62,740 nucleotides of DNA from Terriglobia bacterium (GTDB taxonomy: Bacteria; Acidobacteriota; Terriglobia; Acidiferrales; UBA7541): contig JAIQFB010000029.1 of the NCBI GenBank assembly GCA_020073485.1, forward strand, positions 1-62,740, given 5' to 3'. Each line of letters starts with the position of its first letter. Position 1 is the first letter of the stretch. This document shows, piece by piece, positions 24,950-32,589 of the stretch. A program made the translations under genes and the position numbers. Below the pieces are notes generated by a model. That model was not told the DNA's origin and made no database searches. It was given only the letters and a program-made list of their open reading frames with translations.

Positions 24950-25591
24950 ATGACGCCATCAATCGCCCGAAACGTGGTCACAATCCCGAAAGCCCGAGCG
25001 AAGCGAGTTCGCACGCGCATCAGCTACATGAGCGATGAACAACTCGAACGCTTTCTGCAGGCTGCGAAGGAATTTGGCCCGCGCGAGCACGCCATGTTTC
25101 TCTTCGCGGTGGCGCATGGCGCAAGGATCAGCGAGGTGTGCAACCTTCGAATATCCGATATCGATTTCAAAAACGAGCAGGTTCACATCGCGCGGTTGAA
25201 AGGCTCATTAGCTTCCACCCAATCGATGCTTCGCGTTAAAGGCAATGCATTGTTCAATGAGGTGGCCGCGTTCAAAGCATGGCTTGCCGTTCGCGAGCCG
25301 GACGCCGATAGCTACGTCTTCAATTCGCAGAAATCCACCCGGCTCGACCGTGTGTCCGCTTACAGGCTGTTCAAAAAGATCGCCAAGGCCGCCGGGCTGC
25401 CGGAGACTCTACAGAATCCGCACACCCTCAAACATACCAGCGCAATGCGCCTCGTCCACGGTGGTGCCAATGCGTTCTTGATCCGGCAGGCACTCGGGCA
25501 CAGGTCGTTCAATTCGACGCTGGCCTACGTCAACCCGTCCGATGCCGATGCCTCAGCTGCCATCCAAAAGGCTTTCTCGCAAGCCTTCTAA
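24950..25591 (+). CDS. Short tyrosine recombinase (catalytic domain)
   Basis: 213 residues from the ATG at 24950, which has TGGAGGC upstream. It contains only a short SAM-like lead and the catalytic domain: the first arginine in GARISEVCNLRISDID, HTLKHTSAMRL, ALGHRSFNSTLAYVN with the nucleophilic tyrosine. The second box reads H-x-x-K where most family members have H-x-x-R. Some phage-type recombinases share this change. No N-terminal arm-binding domain is present, so it may resolve or invert DNA with short sites. It lies in the middle of the element, away from either end. Confidence 0.8.
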   Translation: MTPSIARNVVTIPKARAKRVRTRISYMSDEQLERFLQAAKEFGPREHAMFLFAVAHGARISEVCNLRISDIDFKNEQVHIARLKGSLASTQSMLRVKGNALFNEVAAFKAWLAVREPDADSYVFNSQKSTRLDRVSAYRLFKKIAKAAGLPETLQNPHTLKHTSAMRLVHGGANAFLIRQALGHRSFNSTLAYVNPSDADASAAIQKAFSQAF

Positions 25592-25620
25592 CGTACAATA
25601 CAGTCGTATTGTTACATTCT

Positions 25621-25655
25621 GGCTCTTTTGACGGTTCCAACCCGTTGAAAGAGCC
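25621..25655 (+). terminator. Long hairpin after the recombinase
   Basis: GGCTCTTTTGACGG pairs with CCGTTGAAAGAGCC through 14 base pairs, counting two G-T pairs, around a 7-base loop. It starts 29 bases after the recombinase stop. Only a weak T-rich run follows, so termination may be partial. Confidence 0.5.
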
Positions 25656-26658
25656 GGAGTTGTTTTCAGCCCCAGAAATGCATCATTACTTTTCGGGGCG
25701 AATTCGACCCCGCGCACCCCATGCTTTTGTCTTTGGACTCGCGCTGACCGCGTTCGGTACTCTTGACCCCGCTTCCAAACGACCCGCCAACGCTGACCAC
25801 TGCCGTCTCGTACCGTCAGTATCTATAGCCCAGCATGCTCCATTCCTCCAACGGACAGGGAACACTCACCAGAATGCCTGTTCTTGCCGTGTAGCAGCCA
25901 ATATGAGCGTTCTTGCAGGTCGGGATATGTTTTTTCACAAGGCGAAACAAACTCGAACGGACTCTTGTGCTTTTGATGGGGGGACGCGCCGAGCACCTAA
26001 TCCACCTGCTGCTGCCAGCGAACCAAAGCGGCTCCGCGCCAAGCGCGTGCTACCCCATCAGTCGCTGGCAGTCATCCCAAGCGCATCATGCGCACCAAGT
26101 ACTGACCGACACACGCCTGAAATCATCGCTACCACGAAAGGTACACGCAACCCCAGCAGGCCCGGCAGTAGCCTTATCATCCGGCAGCACAGTCTTAACG
26201 ATCACTCAGACATTCAGTCGTCTCAACTCTGCCTCTACCAAGTGTCTCCTGACGGGTAGTAGTCTCACAGCTTGACCAACCTACCGGGCGTGGTGGGATT
26301 TCGCTTCGGAGCGCGGCCGCGAAAGGCTACTGAGGCCCCCTGCGCCCATGCATGTTCGCTGCGCGCAGTCCCGACCGCGTGTCGCAATGGCCAAATTCCC
26401 ACATTCCGAGGAGACCGGTGGTTTCAATGGGTCGATGCAACACTTGCTCAAAGGCTTCTCATAAACGTTGCCTATTCGTTCTGATTCTAATCACCCTCGC
26501 AGACCACATGGCTGGCCAAAGTAACACTGGCTAATTAAGTTCTCACTGACACATAACGTAGATATCCATACTTTAATAGAAGTTGTATGGTATCTTTTGT
26601 TCGGCTTGTTTCGGTCCCTCACTTTTGCGAGATAGATGTCAACTAAACGGAGACCAAT
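25656..26658. other. 1 kb stretch without a convincing gene
   Basis: Open frames occur on the plus strand (one of 216 codons from 25609), but their composition is serine/proline/histidine-rich, they have no ribosome site, and they overlap the recombinase hairpin. I see no recognisable domain, tRNA or repeat. It may be decayed sequence. Confidence 0.4.
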
Positions 26659-28038
26659 ATGACGGATACTAGCTCGATCCGAACATATGATATCGACGTT
26701 GTTGAGAAAGAAAGACGCTTCAAAGTGTTGAACTCTTTTCGGATTGCCTGTCTCTGCATTTTATTTTTAGCCATTACAAGCAGCGCACACGCACAATTGT
26801 CACGAGTCCGGGTCCCTGCTCCATCTCCTGCCGCGCCGTCAGCCTTTCCGACACCTCCTGCCGGGTCGAAGTGTGACGCGACTCCCGAAAGTGCGGCTCC
26901 CTCAAATCTGATAGTCACATACATCGGGTCCTCCCAGATCGGCCTTGCCTGGGCCGCTCCAGCAGCCACGCCAAGCGGCTGCACACTCGACCACTATGAG
27001 ATTAAATGTACACATCTCACAGCCGATCGAGGCACGCCTGATTGCACTCCCAGCCTGCCGTTGAAATTCACAACTACGAGCTATAACGATACTGGATTGG
27101 AGTCCCAGAATTGGTACACCTATTCGGTTGTCGCGGTTTATATCGACTCAAATAAAGCACCTTTTCCGTCTTCGCCCTCGCAAAAAGTGTTCATAGAGAC
27201 TGCCCACTTCACCTGCTTACTTATCCCGCTGAGGCCAGCGTGCATGAATTTCGGATCGGGCAAAGACACGAATATAAATGCATTCTGGCAAACAAACGGT
27301 TCATTTACGTTTTTGGGTCAAGTCAAGTCCATTTACAATGGTGCTTCCGGTTCCACGACCGTCTCAGCTGATCTGGGGACTCTCAATTTTGGCAACGGAA
27401 TGCAGGTGACGGTTACGACGAATGCACAAGCAGGACCGTCGGGAGTTAACCTGGTCAGTACGGGCACGGTTCCAACTTTGTCCTCGAATGGCGCCGGGCA
27501 AGCGACCCAAAACATGCTATTCGGAGGAACGTTTCTGATTTCTCAGCTCTATCCCCTACTTGCCGTCGGAGCAAGCAAACTGAACACCGCCGGGGGGCTC
27601 GGCTTTTCTGCGGATTTGATAGCGAAGGAGGGAGTTGATATACAGAACTTCGCATCCGGGACCAATACCAATGTTACTTCTCCCCCGTTTCATGGCAGTG
27701 GTCAACTCACAGCTTTCCTGCAGTACAACTCCATCAATTTGGCTCCTAACTCACAAGGTTTTGCTGGTTCGCTCTTCGCCGGAGGCAGCTATGGTTATAG
27801 TTATACGTCTCCTGCTTACCTGAGGAATTATGGTTTCGCAAGCAAACAAAATAACGGTATCGGACAAATTGCAGTCGGTATTGTGATAAATACTGTGGCC
27901 AGGATTTCATTTTCCCGTGGGTTGGGTCCGTCGCAAAGCTATGTTGATAGCACAACTATGGTCAAAACGAGTGTAAACAACTTCAAAGCCTGGTCGATTG
28001 GCATAACCTATCAAAGTCCTACGTCAGCAAGTAAGTAA
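26659..28038 (+). CDS. Exported Fn3-domain protein, beta-rich C-terminus
   Basis: 459 residues. A long n-region precedes the hydrophobic core IACLCILFLAITSSAHA, a signal peptide cut near residue 45. A proline-rich linker follows (about 48-70). Residues about 80-180 form a fibronectin type III-like domain (APSNLIVTYIGSSQIGLAW). The rest (about 200-459) is glycine/serine/asparagine-rich with alternating residues and an aromatic-ended last strand (AWSIGITYQS), which hints at a beta-barrel or surface domain. Its base composition is lower in GC than chromosomal neighbours. No role is known; a cell-surface product on a mobile element could act in adhesion or exclusion. Confidence 0.65.
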   Translation: MTDTSSIRTYDIDVVEKERRFKVLNSFRIACLCILFLAITSSAHAQLSRVRVPAPSPAAPSAFPTPPAGSKCDATPESAAPSNLIVTYIGSSQIGLAWAAPAATPSGCTLDHYEIKCTHLTADRGTPDCTPSLPLKFTTTSYNDTGLESQNWYTYSVVAVYIDSNKAPFPSSPSQKVFIETAHFTCLLIPLRPACMNFGSGKDTNINAFWQTNGSFTFLGQVKSIYNGASGSTTVSADLGTLNFGNGMQVTVTTNAQAGPSGVNLVSTGTVPTLSSNGAGQATQNMLFGGTFLISQLYPLLAVGASKLNTAGGLGFSADLIAKEGVDIQNFASGTNTNVTSPPFHGSGQLTAFLQYNSINLAPNSQGFAGSLFAGGSYGYSYTSPAYLRNYGFASKQNNGIGQIAVGIVINTVARISFSRGLGPSQSYVDSTTMVKTSVNNFKAWSIGITYQSPTSASK

Positions 28039-28189
28039 TAAAGGTACGCCCAAGCCCATGAATCTCCTTTGCAGTAGCAGCCATCCCGCCATGCTTCACT
28101 GCGCGCGGAAGCCACTCGGCAATGATCCGACGCACTAGCACCACGGGCTCGGCTCCATCTTCACACTCAATCTCGCCGAATCCCGCCAT
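28019..28189 (-). CDS. Possible small protein overlapping the cold-shock gene end
   Basis: 56 residues from an ATG at 28189 with GAGGGG nine bases upstream. It overlaps the 3' ends of both neighbours. The sequence VVLVRRIIAEWLPRAVKHGG looks helical. Protein-like, but the length and overlaps make it uncertain. Confidence 0.3.
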   Translation of the reverse strand: MAGFGEIECEDGAEPVVLVRRIIAEWLPRAVKHGGMAATAKEIHGLGRTFITYLLT

Positions 28190-28382
28190 CGTTGCGACGC
28201 CCCTCATTCGACTCCGTTTCAAACTGCACCCACATGCCGGGCATCAGAAATCGACGCCGCCATGCGGGAGTGTGCTCGATATCGGAAAAATGGACAAAGC
28301 AATCGGGCAGTGTTGGATCGTCGGTCGGCAGGATGAAGCCGAATCCGCGTGCTCTGTCAAATTTTATGCAGGTGCCTCTCAT
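28167..28382 (-). CDS. Cold-shock-domain-like protein
   Basis: 71 residues starting at 28382, where GGAGAGGGG precedes the ATG; the longer frame to 28496 lacks this. MRGTCIKFDRARGFGFILP is the first strand pair with an RNP1-like motif, and DCFVHFSDIE matches RNP2 of cold-shock domains (usual form VFVHFSAI). It would be a single-stranded nucleic-acid chaperone of phage or plasmid type. The C-terminus (ESNEGRRNDGG) is short of a full fifth strand. It clusters with two small minus-strand genes between the Fn3 gene and the excisionase. Confidence 0.65.
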   Translation of the reverse strand: MRGTCIKFDRARGFGFILPTDDPTLPDCFVHFSDIEHTPAWRRRFLMPGMWVQFETESNEGRRNDGGIRRD

Positions 28383-28456
28383 GGGCCACCCCTCTCCCAA
28401 AACTGCATCCGACTGCACGAAACTGGGTGGCGGATGCCCACCTGTGCTGCCACTTC

Positions 28457-28654
28457 TCAATAGTCTTCGACGCGGTATCCATGCAGCCACAGCCACCGCC
28501 CGGCGGCCAGTTGCTCGGCCTGTGTTGCCATCGGGTGCCGCAAAATAAATTTCATCTTGTCCTCACCGTCACGCCACAACGTCAGCCGCTGTAGATATTT
28601 TTGCCGGGCAGTCAAAGGCCGGAGGCGCGGGCCGGGTTGTTTCGTCGCGGTCAT
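28457..28654 (-). CDS. Small hypothetical protein
   Basis: 65 residues, basic N-terminus (RLRPLTARQKYLQRL) then WRDGEDKMKFILRHPMATQAEQ and WLWLHGYRVEDY. The pattern is protein-like and the gene lies 74 bases upstream of the cold-shock gene in the same direction. No function known. Confidence 0.45.
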   Translation of the reverse strand: MTATKQPGPRLRPLTARQKYLQRLTLWRDGEDKMKFILRHPMATQAEQLAAGRWLWLHGYRVEDY

Positions 28655-28734
28655 GACCCATCCAAATGCTCACAGAGCGCTCACATATATAGGACGAATA
28701 GTCTTAAACTTCAGGCCGCGCGGATGGTAGCGGC

Positions 28735-29181
28735 TTACAACTTCTCAACAGTGTGTGAATCGGACAAAACCACAAGAACTTCCTGTTCGTTCCGTTGTTC
28801 GACATACGCGAATACCTCCGACCGCTTTATTTGGGCCCTATAAACGCGGCCATCAGGCATACCAGATAAGTGTCCGAATTTCGTAAACCTCTCGGCGACT
28901 TCATACGATAGAGTCCACGCAATGTTTCTTATCGCCCGCGCTTGGGCTTGCTCGTTTCCCCAAGCCTCCACCTCTGACCGAAGAAACCGAAGATACTTGC
29001 CAACCTTGCGGTGCGGGATGGGTGTGCGCTGCGTGCCCCGGAATCTGGTCCATTCGTAGATTGAACTGGCGGGCACTTTCAAAAGAGCCGCCGTATCCGC
29101 GACGGTTAGAACCTCAGTTACGCCTGAGGCAGGCAGGGTGAGTTTCGTATCGGTTGTCGTGCTGGGCATCTTGCGTTGCAT
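28735..29181 (-). CDS. Excisionase-like HTH_17 protein with extra C-terminal domain
   Basis: 148 residues. Residues 22-80 form a MerR-like/excisionase HTH: LTVADTAALLKVPASSIYEW, then RKVGKYLRFLRSEVEAW. Such proteins act as recombination directionality factors that bend attachment DNA so the integrase can excise. A second segment (about 90-148, IAWTLSYEVAERFTKFGHL, VFAYVEQRNEQEVLVVL) is not usual for simple Xis proteins. AGGAGAAGAAC precedes the ATG. The gene is divergent from the zinc-finger gene at 29273, less than 800 bases from the integrase. Confidence 0.75.
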   Translation of the reverse strand: MQRKMPSTTTDTKLTLPASGVTEVLTVADTAALLKVPASSIYEWTRFRGTQRTPIPHRKVGKYLRFLRSEVEAWGNEQAQARAIRNIAWTLSYEVAERFTKFGHLSGMPDGRVYRAQIKRSEVFAYVEQRNEQEVLVVLSDSHTVEKL

Positions 29182-29224
29182 GTTCTTCTCCTAATATTGT
29201 CGAATCATGTCGAGATAATACGAG

Positions 29225-29253
29225 TTGACTGTGTCGCATGCACTTGATATATT
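29225..29253 (+). promoter_or_regulatory. Sigma-70 promoter for the integrase-side genes
   Basis: TTGACT (29225-29230), a 17-base spacer and TATATT (29248-29253). Transcription would start near 29260, just before the ATG at 29273, giving a short leader without a Shine-Dalgarno site. It lies in the 91-base region between the divergent excisionase-like gene and the zinc-finger gene, well placed for control by the HTH protein. Confidence 0.7.
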
Positions 29254-29272
29254 CCATTTGTACGCGACAAAC

Positions 29273-29911
29273 ATGCGGCACTCTGACACAAGTTGGGATG
29301 AACGGCAGAAACGCCTCGCAGAGGCCAAGACCTTGGCGGATTTCGCTAATTTGGAGCCCAGCGATGTCGGAGCCTTCCGCAAGGACCATCCAGATTTTTT
29401 CCCAGCCGCGTGGTGGGACTATCGACCGACGACTCTAACCAAAAGACCGACTCTCGAAAAACCGACTCCCAAAATGCAGTGGGAGATCGTGCAGCAGATG
29501 GTGCGGGACACTTGGCTGAGGCAATTCCGACTTCCCCCTTTTTGGTCCACATGGTTGCTGACATCTGTGTTTGACCCTGAAGAGATGGGATGGGATGAAG
29601 AACATCGCCCACCTTTCGTGACTGGGCTGCATGTTCTTGATATTGATTCTTACCCGTACCATGAAGCCGTTCAGTGGTTGGTCGGGCAGAGTTGGCGAGT
29701 AAAACAGTGCGAGCAGTGCGGCAAATGTTTCATCGCTGAAGCGTCACAGCGACGGTTCTGCAGCAATGATGGAGACACGTCATGTTTTTGGGCACATAGG
29801 AAGGCGGGCAGGAAAAACAACGCGGACGAAGTGAATAAAGACCGACGCAATAATTACGACCCAAAAGCACGACGGCGTAGGTATCTCCGCGATAAGAGGC
29901 GCAAGGCATAG
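29273..29911 (+). CDS. Hypothetical protein with C-terminal zinc finger
   Basis: 212 residues from the ATG at 29273. The upstream TTG at 29225 falls inside the -35 box, so it is rejected as a start. The N-terminal 130 residues are acidic and tryptophan-rich with no known domain. The C-terminal part has CEQCGKCFIAEASQRRFC and a further cysteine, a CGNR/treble-clef-like finger, then a very basic tail (KARRRRYLRDKRRK). It is likely a nucleic-acid-binding protein. The integrase gene starts 35 bases downstream and probably shares its transcript. Confidence 0.6.
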   Translation: MRHSDTSWDERQKRLAEAKTLADFANLEPSDVGAFRKDHPDFFPAAWWDYRPTTLTKRPTLEKPTPKMQWEIVQQMVRDTWLRQFRLPPFWSTWLLTSVFDPEEMGWDEEHRPPFVTGLHVLDIDSYPYHEAVQWLVGQSWRVKQCEQCGKCFIAEASQRRFCSNDGDTSCFWAHRKAGRKNNADEVNKDRRNNYDPKARRRRYLRDKRRKA

Positions 29912-29946
29912 ACGGCGTATCAATTGTTTTTTTGGAGGGCGAGCCA

Positions 29947-31191
29947 ATGGCCAATCCCAATCAGAAAGAAAACCAATACACTCTGAAAGCGGGCGTCTAC
30001 ATTTATCTTCGCGGTAATTTTTGGATGCTTCGGTATCGCATCCCAGTCGAAGAGAATGGGCAGCGCAAACTCAAGGACCAGTACAAGAAACTGGCGCGGC
30101 GCGAGGAATACAATTCGCCGCGCTCGGTCGCACATCTGGCAAAGCCTTATCTCAATTCCCTGCCCGACAAGCTCACGACTGCTACTACGCAATCCGTTTC
30201 CAACTTTATCGAGCACACCTACTTCCTTTACGCTGAACAAAAATCCGCACTCGCGCCTAGCACGATTTTTGGATATAGGCACATCTTCTCGAAGCACCTG
30301 AAGCACCGTCTGGAAGCAACTAGGCTCTGCGACCTCCGAACGGCCACCGGGCAGCAACTGTTGAATCGGATCGCTGAGGAAACGGGCCTGTCGCACACTT
30401 CACTGAAGCACATCAAATGGTTTCTCGTGGGTGCGCTCAATTACGCCAAGCAAGTGGACGCGCTGCAGTGTGATGGAAATCCAATGGAGTACACGGAAGT
30501 TCCCGAGGGAGCCGCGACCGGACAGACGAAAGCATATTCACTCAAAGAGATTAGCGCCATGATCGCGGCGCTAGAAGATGACCCAATTGCGAGCGCGGTC
30601 ATAGCAACGGCGGCGTTCACGGGCCTTCGTCGGTCAGAGTTACGAGGGTTGCGTTGGTCTGACTTCCGCGATGGTCAGTTTTTCATTACGCACACTGTTT
30701 GGAATACGAGCGCGCGGGACAAAACGAAAACACCGGATGCAAAGGCTCCTGTGCCTGTCCTGAAATCACTGGCAAAGATACTCGAAGCGCATCGGGGTGA
30801 CGCGAACGAAGCCGGATACATTTTCGCAGGCTCGAAAAACGGACGGCCCCTCAATCTCGCCAACCTTGCCCGTCGCGTCATAGTTCCCAAACTAAATGCA
30901 GCTGGTGTACAATGTTGGGCAGGTTGGCATGGGTTTCGTCGTGGTTTGGCTACAAATCTTTTCGAACTTGGTGAAGATGAAGCGACGATCCAAGCTATCC
31001 TGCGGCATGCTGACGTAAAGACCACCCGACGCCACTACATCAAGAAAAACGTGGTGTCAAAGGAATCAAAGCAGGCAATGAACCGGCTCGCACAAGTCTT
31101 CAAAAAGATGCAAAAGCCTTCGCGTCGCCGTTCAGCTTTGGGTACAAACGTGGGTACGCCGAGAAATAGAAAGCCTCAGAAAAGCCAATAA
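29947..31191 (+). CDS. Site-specific tyrosine integrase
   Basis: 414 residues from the ATG at 29947 with GGAGGG ten bases upstream. An N-terminal arm/SAM-like core-binding region (about 60-180) precedes the catalytic domain: TAAFTGLRRSELRGLRW (Arg I), HGFRRGLATN (H-x-x-R), LRHADVKTTRRHYIKK (His and Tyr nucleophile). All catalytic residues are present, so it should be active. The gene reads toward attR and stops 12 bases before the intact tRNA-His. Its last codons overlap the paired GGGTAC repeats. It should catalyse integration into the anticodon-loop region of tRNA-His. Confidence 0.92.
   Translation: MANPNQKENQYTLKAGVYIYLRGNFWMLRYRIPVEENGQRKLKDQYKKLARREEYNSPRSVAHLAKPYLNSLPDKLTTATTQSVSNFIEHTYFLYAEQKSALAPSTIFGYRHIFSKHLKHRLEATRLCDLRTATGQQLLNRIAEETGLSHTSLKHIKWFLVGALNYAKQVDALQCDGNPMEYTEVPEGAATGQTKAYSLKEISAMIAALEDDPIASAVIATAAFTGLRRSELRGLRWSDFRDGQFFITHTVWNTSARDKTKTPDAKAPVPVLKSLAKILEAHRGDANEAGYIFAGSKNGRPLNLANLARRVIVPKLNAAGVQCWAGWHGFRRGLATNLFELGEDEATIQAILRHADVKTTRRHYIKKNVVSKESKQAMNRLAQVFKKMQKPSRRRSALGTNVGTPRNRKPQKSQ
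31140..31157 (+). repeat. Paired GGGTAC repeats near attR (candidate arm sites)
   Basis: GGGTAC at 31140-31145 and 31152-31157, period 12, inside the 3' end of the integrase gene and about 50 bases from attR. They match the pair near attL. A small GCCAAT/ATTGGC hairpin (31184-31200) follows around the integrase stop codon. Confidence 0.4.
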
Positions 31192-31203
31192 AAAATTGGC
31201 GAT

Positions 31204-31280
31204 GGTGAGCGTAGCTCAGCTGGTAGAGCATCGGTCTGTGGCACCGAGGGTCGCGGGTTCAAACCCCGTCGCTCACCCCA
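31204..31280 (+). tRNA. tRNA-His(GTG)
   Basis: A full cloverleaf of 77 bases with encoded CCA. G-1 pairs with C73, the hallmark of tRNA-His. Acceptor GTGAGCG/CGCTCAC, D stem GCTC/GAGC, anticodon stem TCGGT/ACCGA with loop CTGTGGC (anticodon GTG), and T arm GCGGG-TTCAAAC-CCCGT. The first 39 bases come from the mobile element and the last 38 from the sequence to the right. No convincing promoter is seen between the integrase stop and the tRNA. Confidence 0.96.
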
Positions 31281-31294
31281 AATTTTCCTAGCAC

Positions 31295-31545
31295 TTAGAT
31301 TGGCTTTGCTTCCCTGTCAGTTGCACGGGGGTTGCACAACGTTTCGAGCAGTTTCATGGCTTGGAGCATGCTTTCTGGCGCGTCTTTGATGCAGTGGCGT
31401 TCTGTAGTGCGCACGCTCGAATGGCGCAATAACCCTTTGGCTGCAAGGGAGTTCGAGAGGTCTGCAACCACTGTCCCAACCCCCCGCCTCGGCGCATACC
31501 AGCCATGCCATTTCCAGACCGCCACGACGCGTACGACTACTTCCC
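31295..31545 (-). pseudogene. Remnant of a second tyrosine integrase (C-terminal end)
   Basis: The minus strand just downstream of the tRNA encodes HGWYAPRRGVGTVVADL, then GLLRHSSVRTTERHCIKDAPE, the last part of a tyrosine-integrase catalytic domain with H-x-x-R and the second His box. The nucleophilic tyrosine, expected in RHYIK, is a cysteine here. The upstream part of the gene is missing or garbled beyond about 31545. Two GTTGCAC copies with an 11-base period (31320-31337) overlap its 3' end, like the paired repeats in the intact integrase. It is a relic of an earlier insertion at the same tRNA. The rest of the gap up to 31960 holds nothing recognised. Confidence 0.8.
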
Positions 31546-31960
31546 TAAGCGAACCGTAGCTAGGGCGAGCGCCTGTTGCGTGGTGTTGCATGGGAATAGA
31601 TGCCGGAAATAGGGATTTGCAAAGGCCAAGAACGAATATTCCACAATAATTTTTCTGCGACCAACATTGTGGCGCATCTGCTGTAAGCATACCTTCGAAA
31701 TACCTTATTTCACGGCCTTGCACACTAATTTCGTAAACAAATTCTATCTTTCCTAATGGAGCTATTACGCTCCTGGTCGGGTACTGACAGATAGTTGATT
31801 ATGAAGCCCACGGGAAGGGATACTCTGAGGTTTATCATGAACCTCGCAAACTAACGCAATTCCCAGCAATGGTTATGGTATACTTTGGACAATCTATACC
31901 CTTTAAATTCCTTCGGCCAGCGGTACGCTCCGACTCCTGGAGATAACGACGAAGGTTCTT

Positions 31961-32275
31961 ATGTCTGTCCCGATATCTGAAAAAAAGCGTCTCTTGAAAC
32001 GACACCGAGCACACGTACCACGCAAGGTGACAAAGTCCTCGTTTGTAGACCCTCCACAAGATTTGGCATCTCTTGTTAGGGGAATGTATGGACGAGTGGC
32101 TCGTAACCTTCATCTCGATCCCTCGTATGTCAGCCGCGTCGCGCGAGGAGAACGTCAATCCGAGTTAGTTGATGCCTCACTGAGGCGTGAGCTAAATAAG
32201 ATCGTACGGCATGCCATCAAACAGCATGACGGCACTGCTCGGACCTCAGGCCGCGTAAAAGCCCGTAAGGGATAG
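31961..32275 (+). CDS. Small HTH DNA-binding protein
   Basis: 104 residues. The centre, MYGRVARNLHLDPSYVSRVARGERQS, is an XRE-like helix-turn-helix followed by a short amphipathic helix. The N- and C-termini are strongly basic (KKRLLKRHR, KARKG). I recall similar short regulators in Acidobacteriota, but no target is known. The start follows a purine-rich stretch. It stands alone between the integrase remnant and the two-component pair. Confidence 0.65.
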   Translation: MSVPISEKKRLLKRHRAHVPRKVTKSSFVDPPQDLASLVRGMYGRVARNLHLDPSYVSRVARGERQSELVDASLRRELNKIVRHAIKQHDGTARTSGRVKARKG

Positions 32276-32362
32276 CCCTTACGTAATCTGCGGTATTGTT
32301 AGATGGCTGCCCTTCCAATACGATTTCCGTTATCTTCTATTCTCGTTATTTTGGAATTACAT

Positions 32363-32512
32363 ATGAGCAAACGCGAGAATCATTTCCGCAGCAAGAAGAC
32401 CCCAATTGAGCAAATGTTCCGCGAAATCGTCAGGCGCGAAATGACACCAAATGAGCGGCATGTTCTTTTACCGAAGCGGAAGAAAAGAAAAAAGATTCGA
32501 AAACCCATGTAA
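32363..32512 (+). CDS. Possible small basic protein
   Basis: 49 residues from an ATG at 32363; a longer frame starts at 32303. KTPIEQMFREIVRREMTPNER is a plausible helix and the tail is lysine/arginine-rich. It lies 87 bases after the HTH gene in the same direction. Low confidence because of its size and lack of a clear ribosome site. Confidence 0.3.
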   Translation: MSKRENHFRSKKTPIEQMFREIVRREMTPNERHVLLPKRKKRKKIRKPM

Positions 32513-32589
32513 TTCGTCGGTGATCGCGGTATGCCCCAACGGTTCGCATGACTTGCGATGCCGCGGGATTGGAATTGTATCGCCGGCCT

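Larger units (their letters stand above)
15793..31242. mobile_element. 15.45 kb integrative element in tRNA-His
   Basis: The element is bounded by 40 bp perfect direct repeats made of the 5' half of tRNA-His. Its integrase ends 12 bases before the intact tRNA. It contains an excisionase-like HTH protein, a second short recombinase, a ten-gene minus-strand operon with two terminase-small-like proteins, and accessory genes: truncated DUF499, Rap1a-like, cold-shock and Fn3 proteins. No relaxase, large terminase, portal, capsid or replication initiator was recognised. It is therefore either a satellite-like or degenerate element, or it uses unfamiliar genes. Because the repeat is the 5' half, the element itself supplies the 5' half and upstream region of the working tRNA. 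Confidence 0.88.

Noticed and set aside
25609-26259. 216-codon plus-strand frame after the recombinase
   Set aside because: Overlaps a hairpin, lacks a ribosome site and has no recognisable protein pattern; treated as non-coding.
29225-29272. TTG start for the zinc-finger protein
   Set aside because: The TTG is part of the -35 box of a consensus promoter, so it lies upstream of the transcript start; the ATG at 29273 is used instead.
15753-31280. CRISPR array or conjugative transfer region in the element
   Set aside because: No regularly spaced repeats were seen, and no relaxase, coupling protein or type IV secretion gene was recognised among the products.
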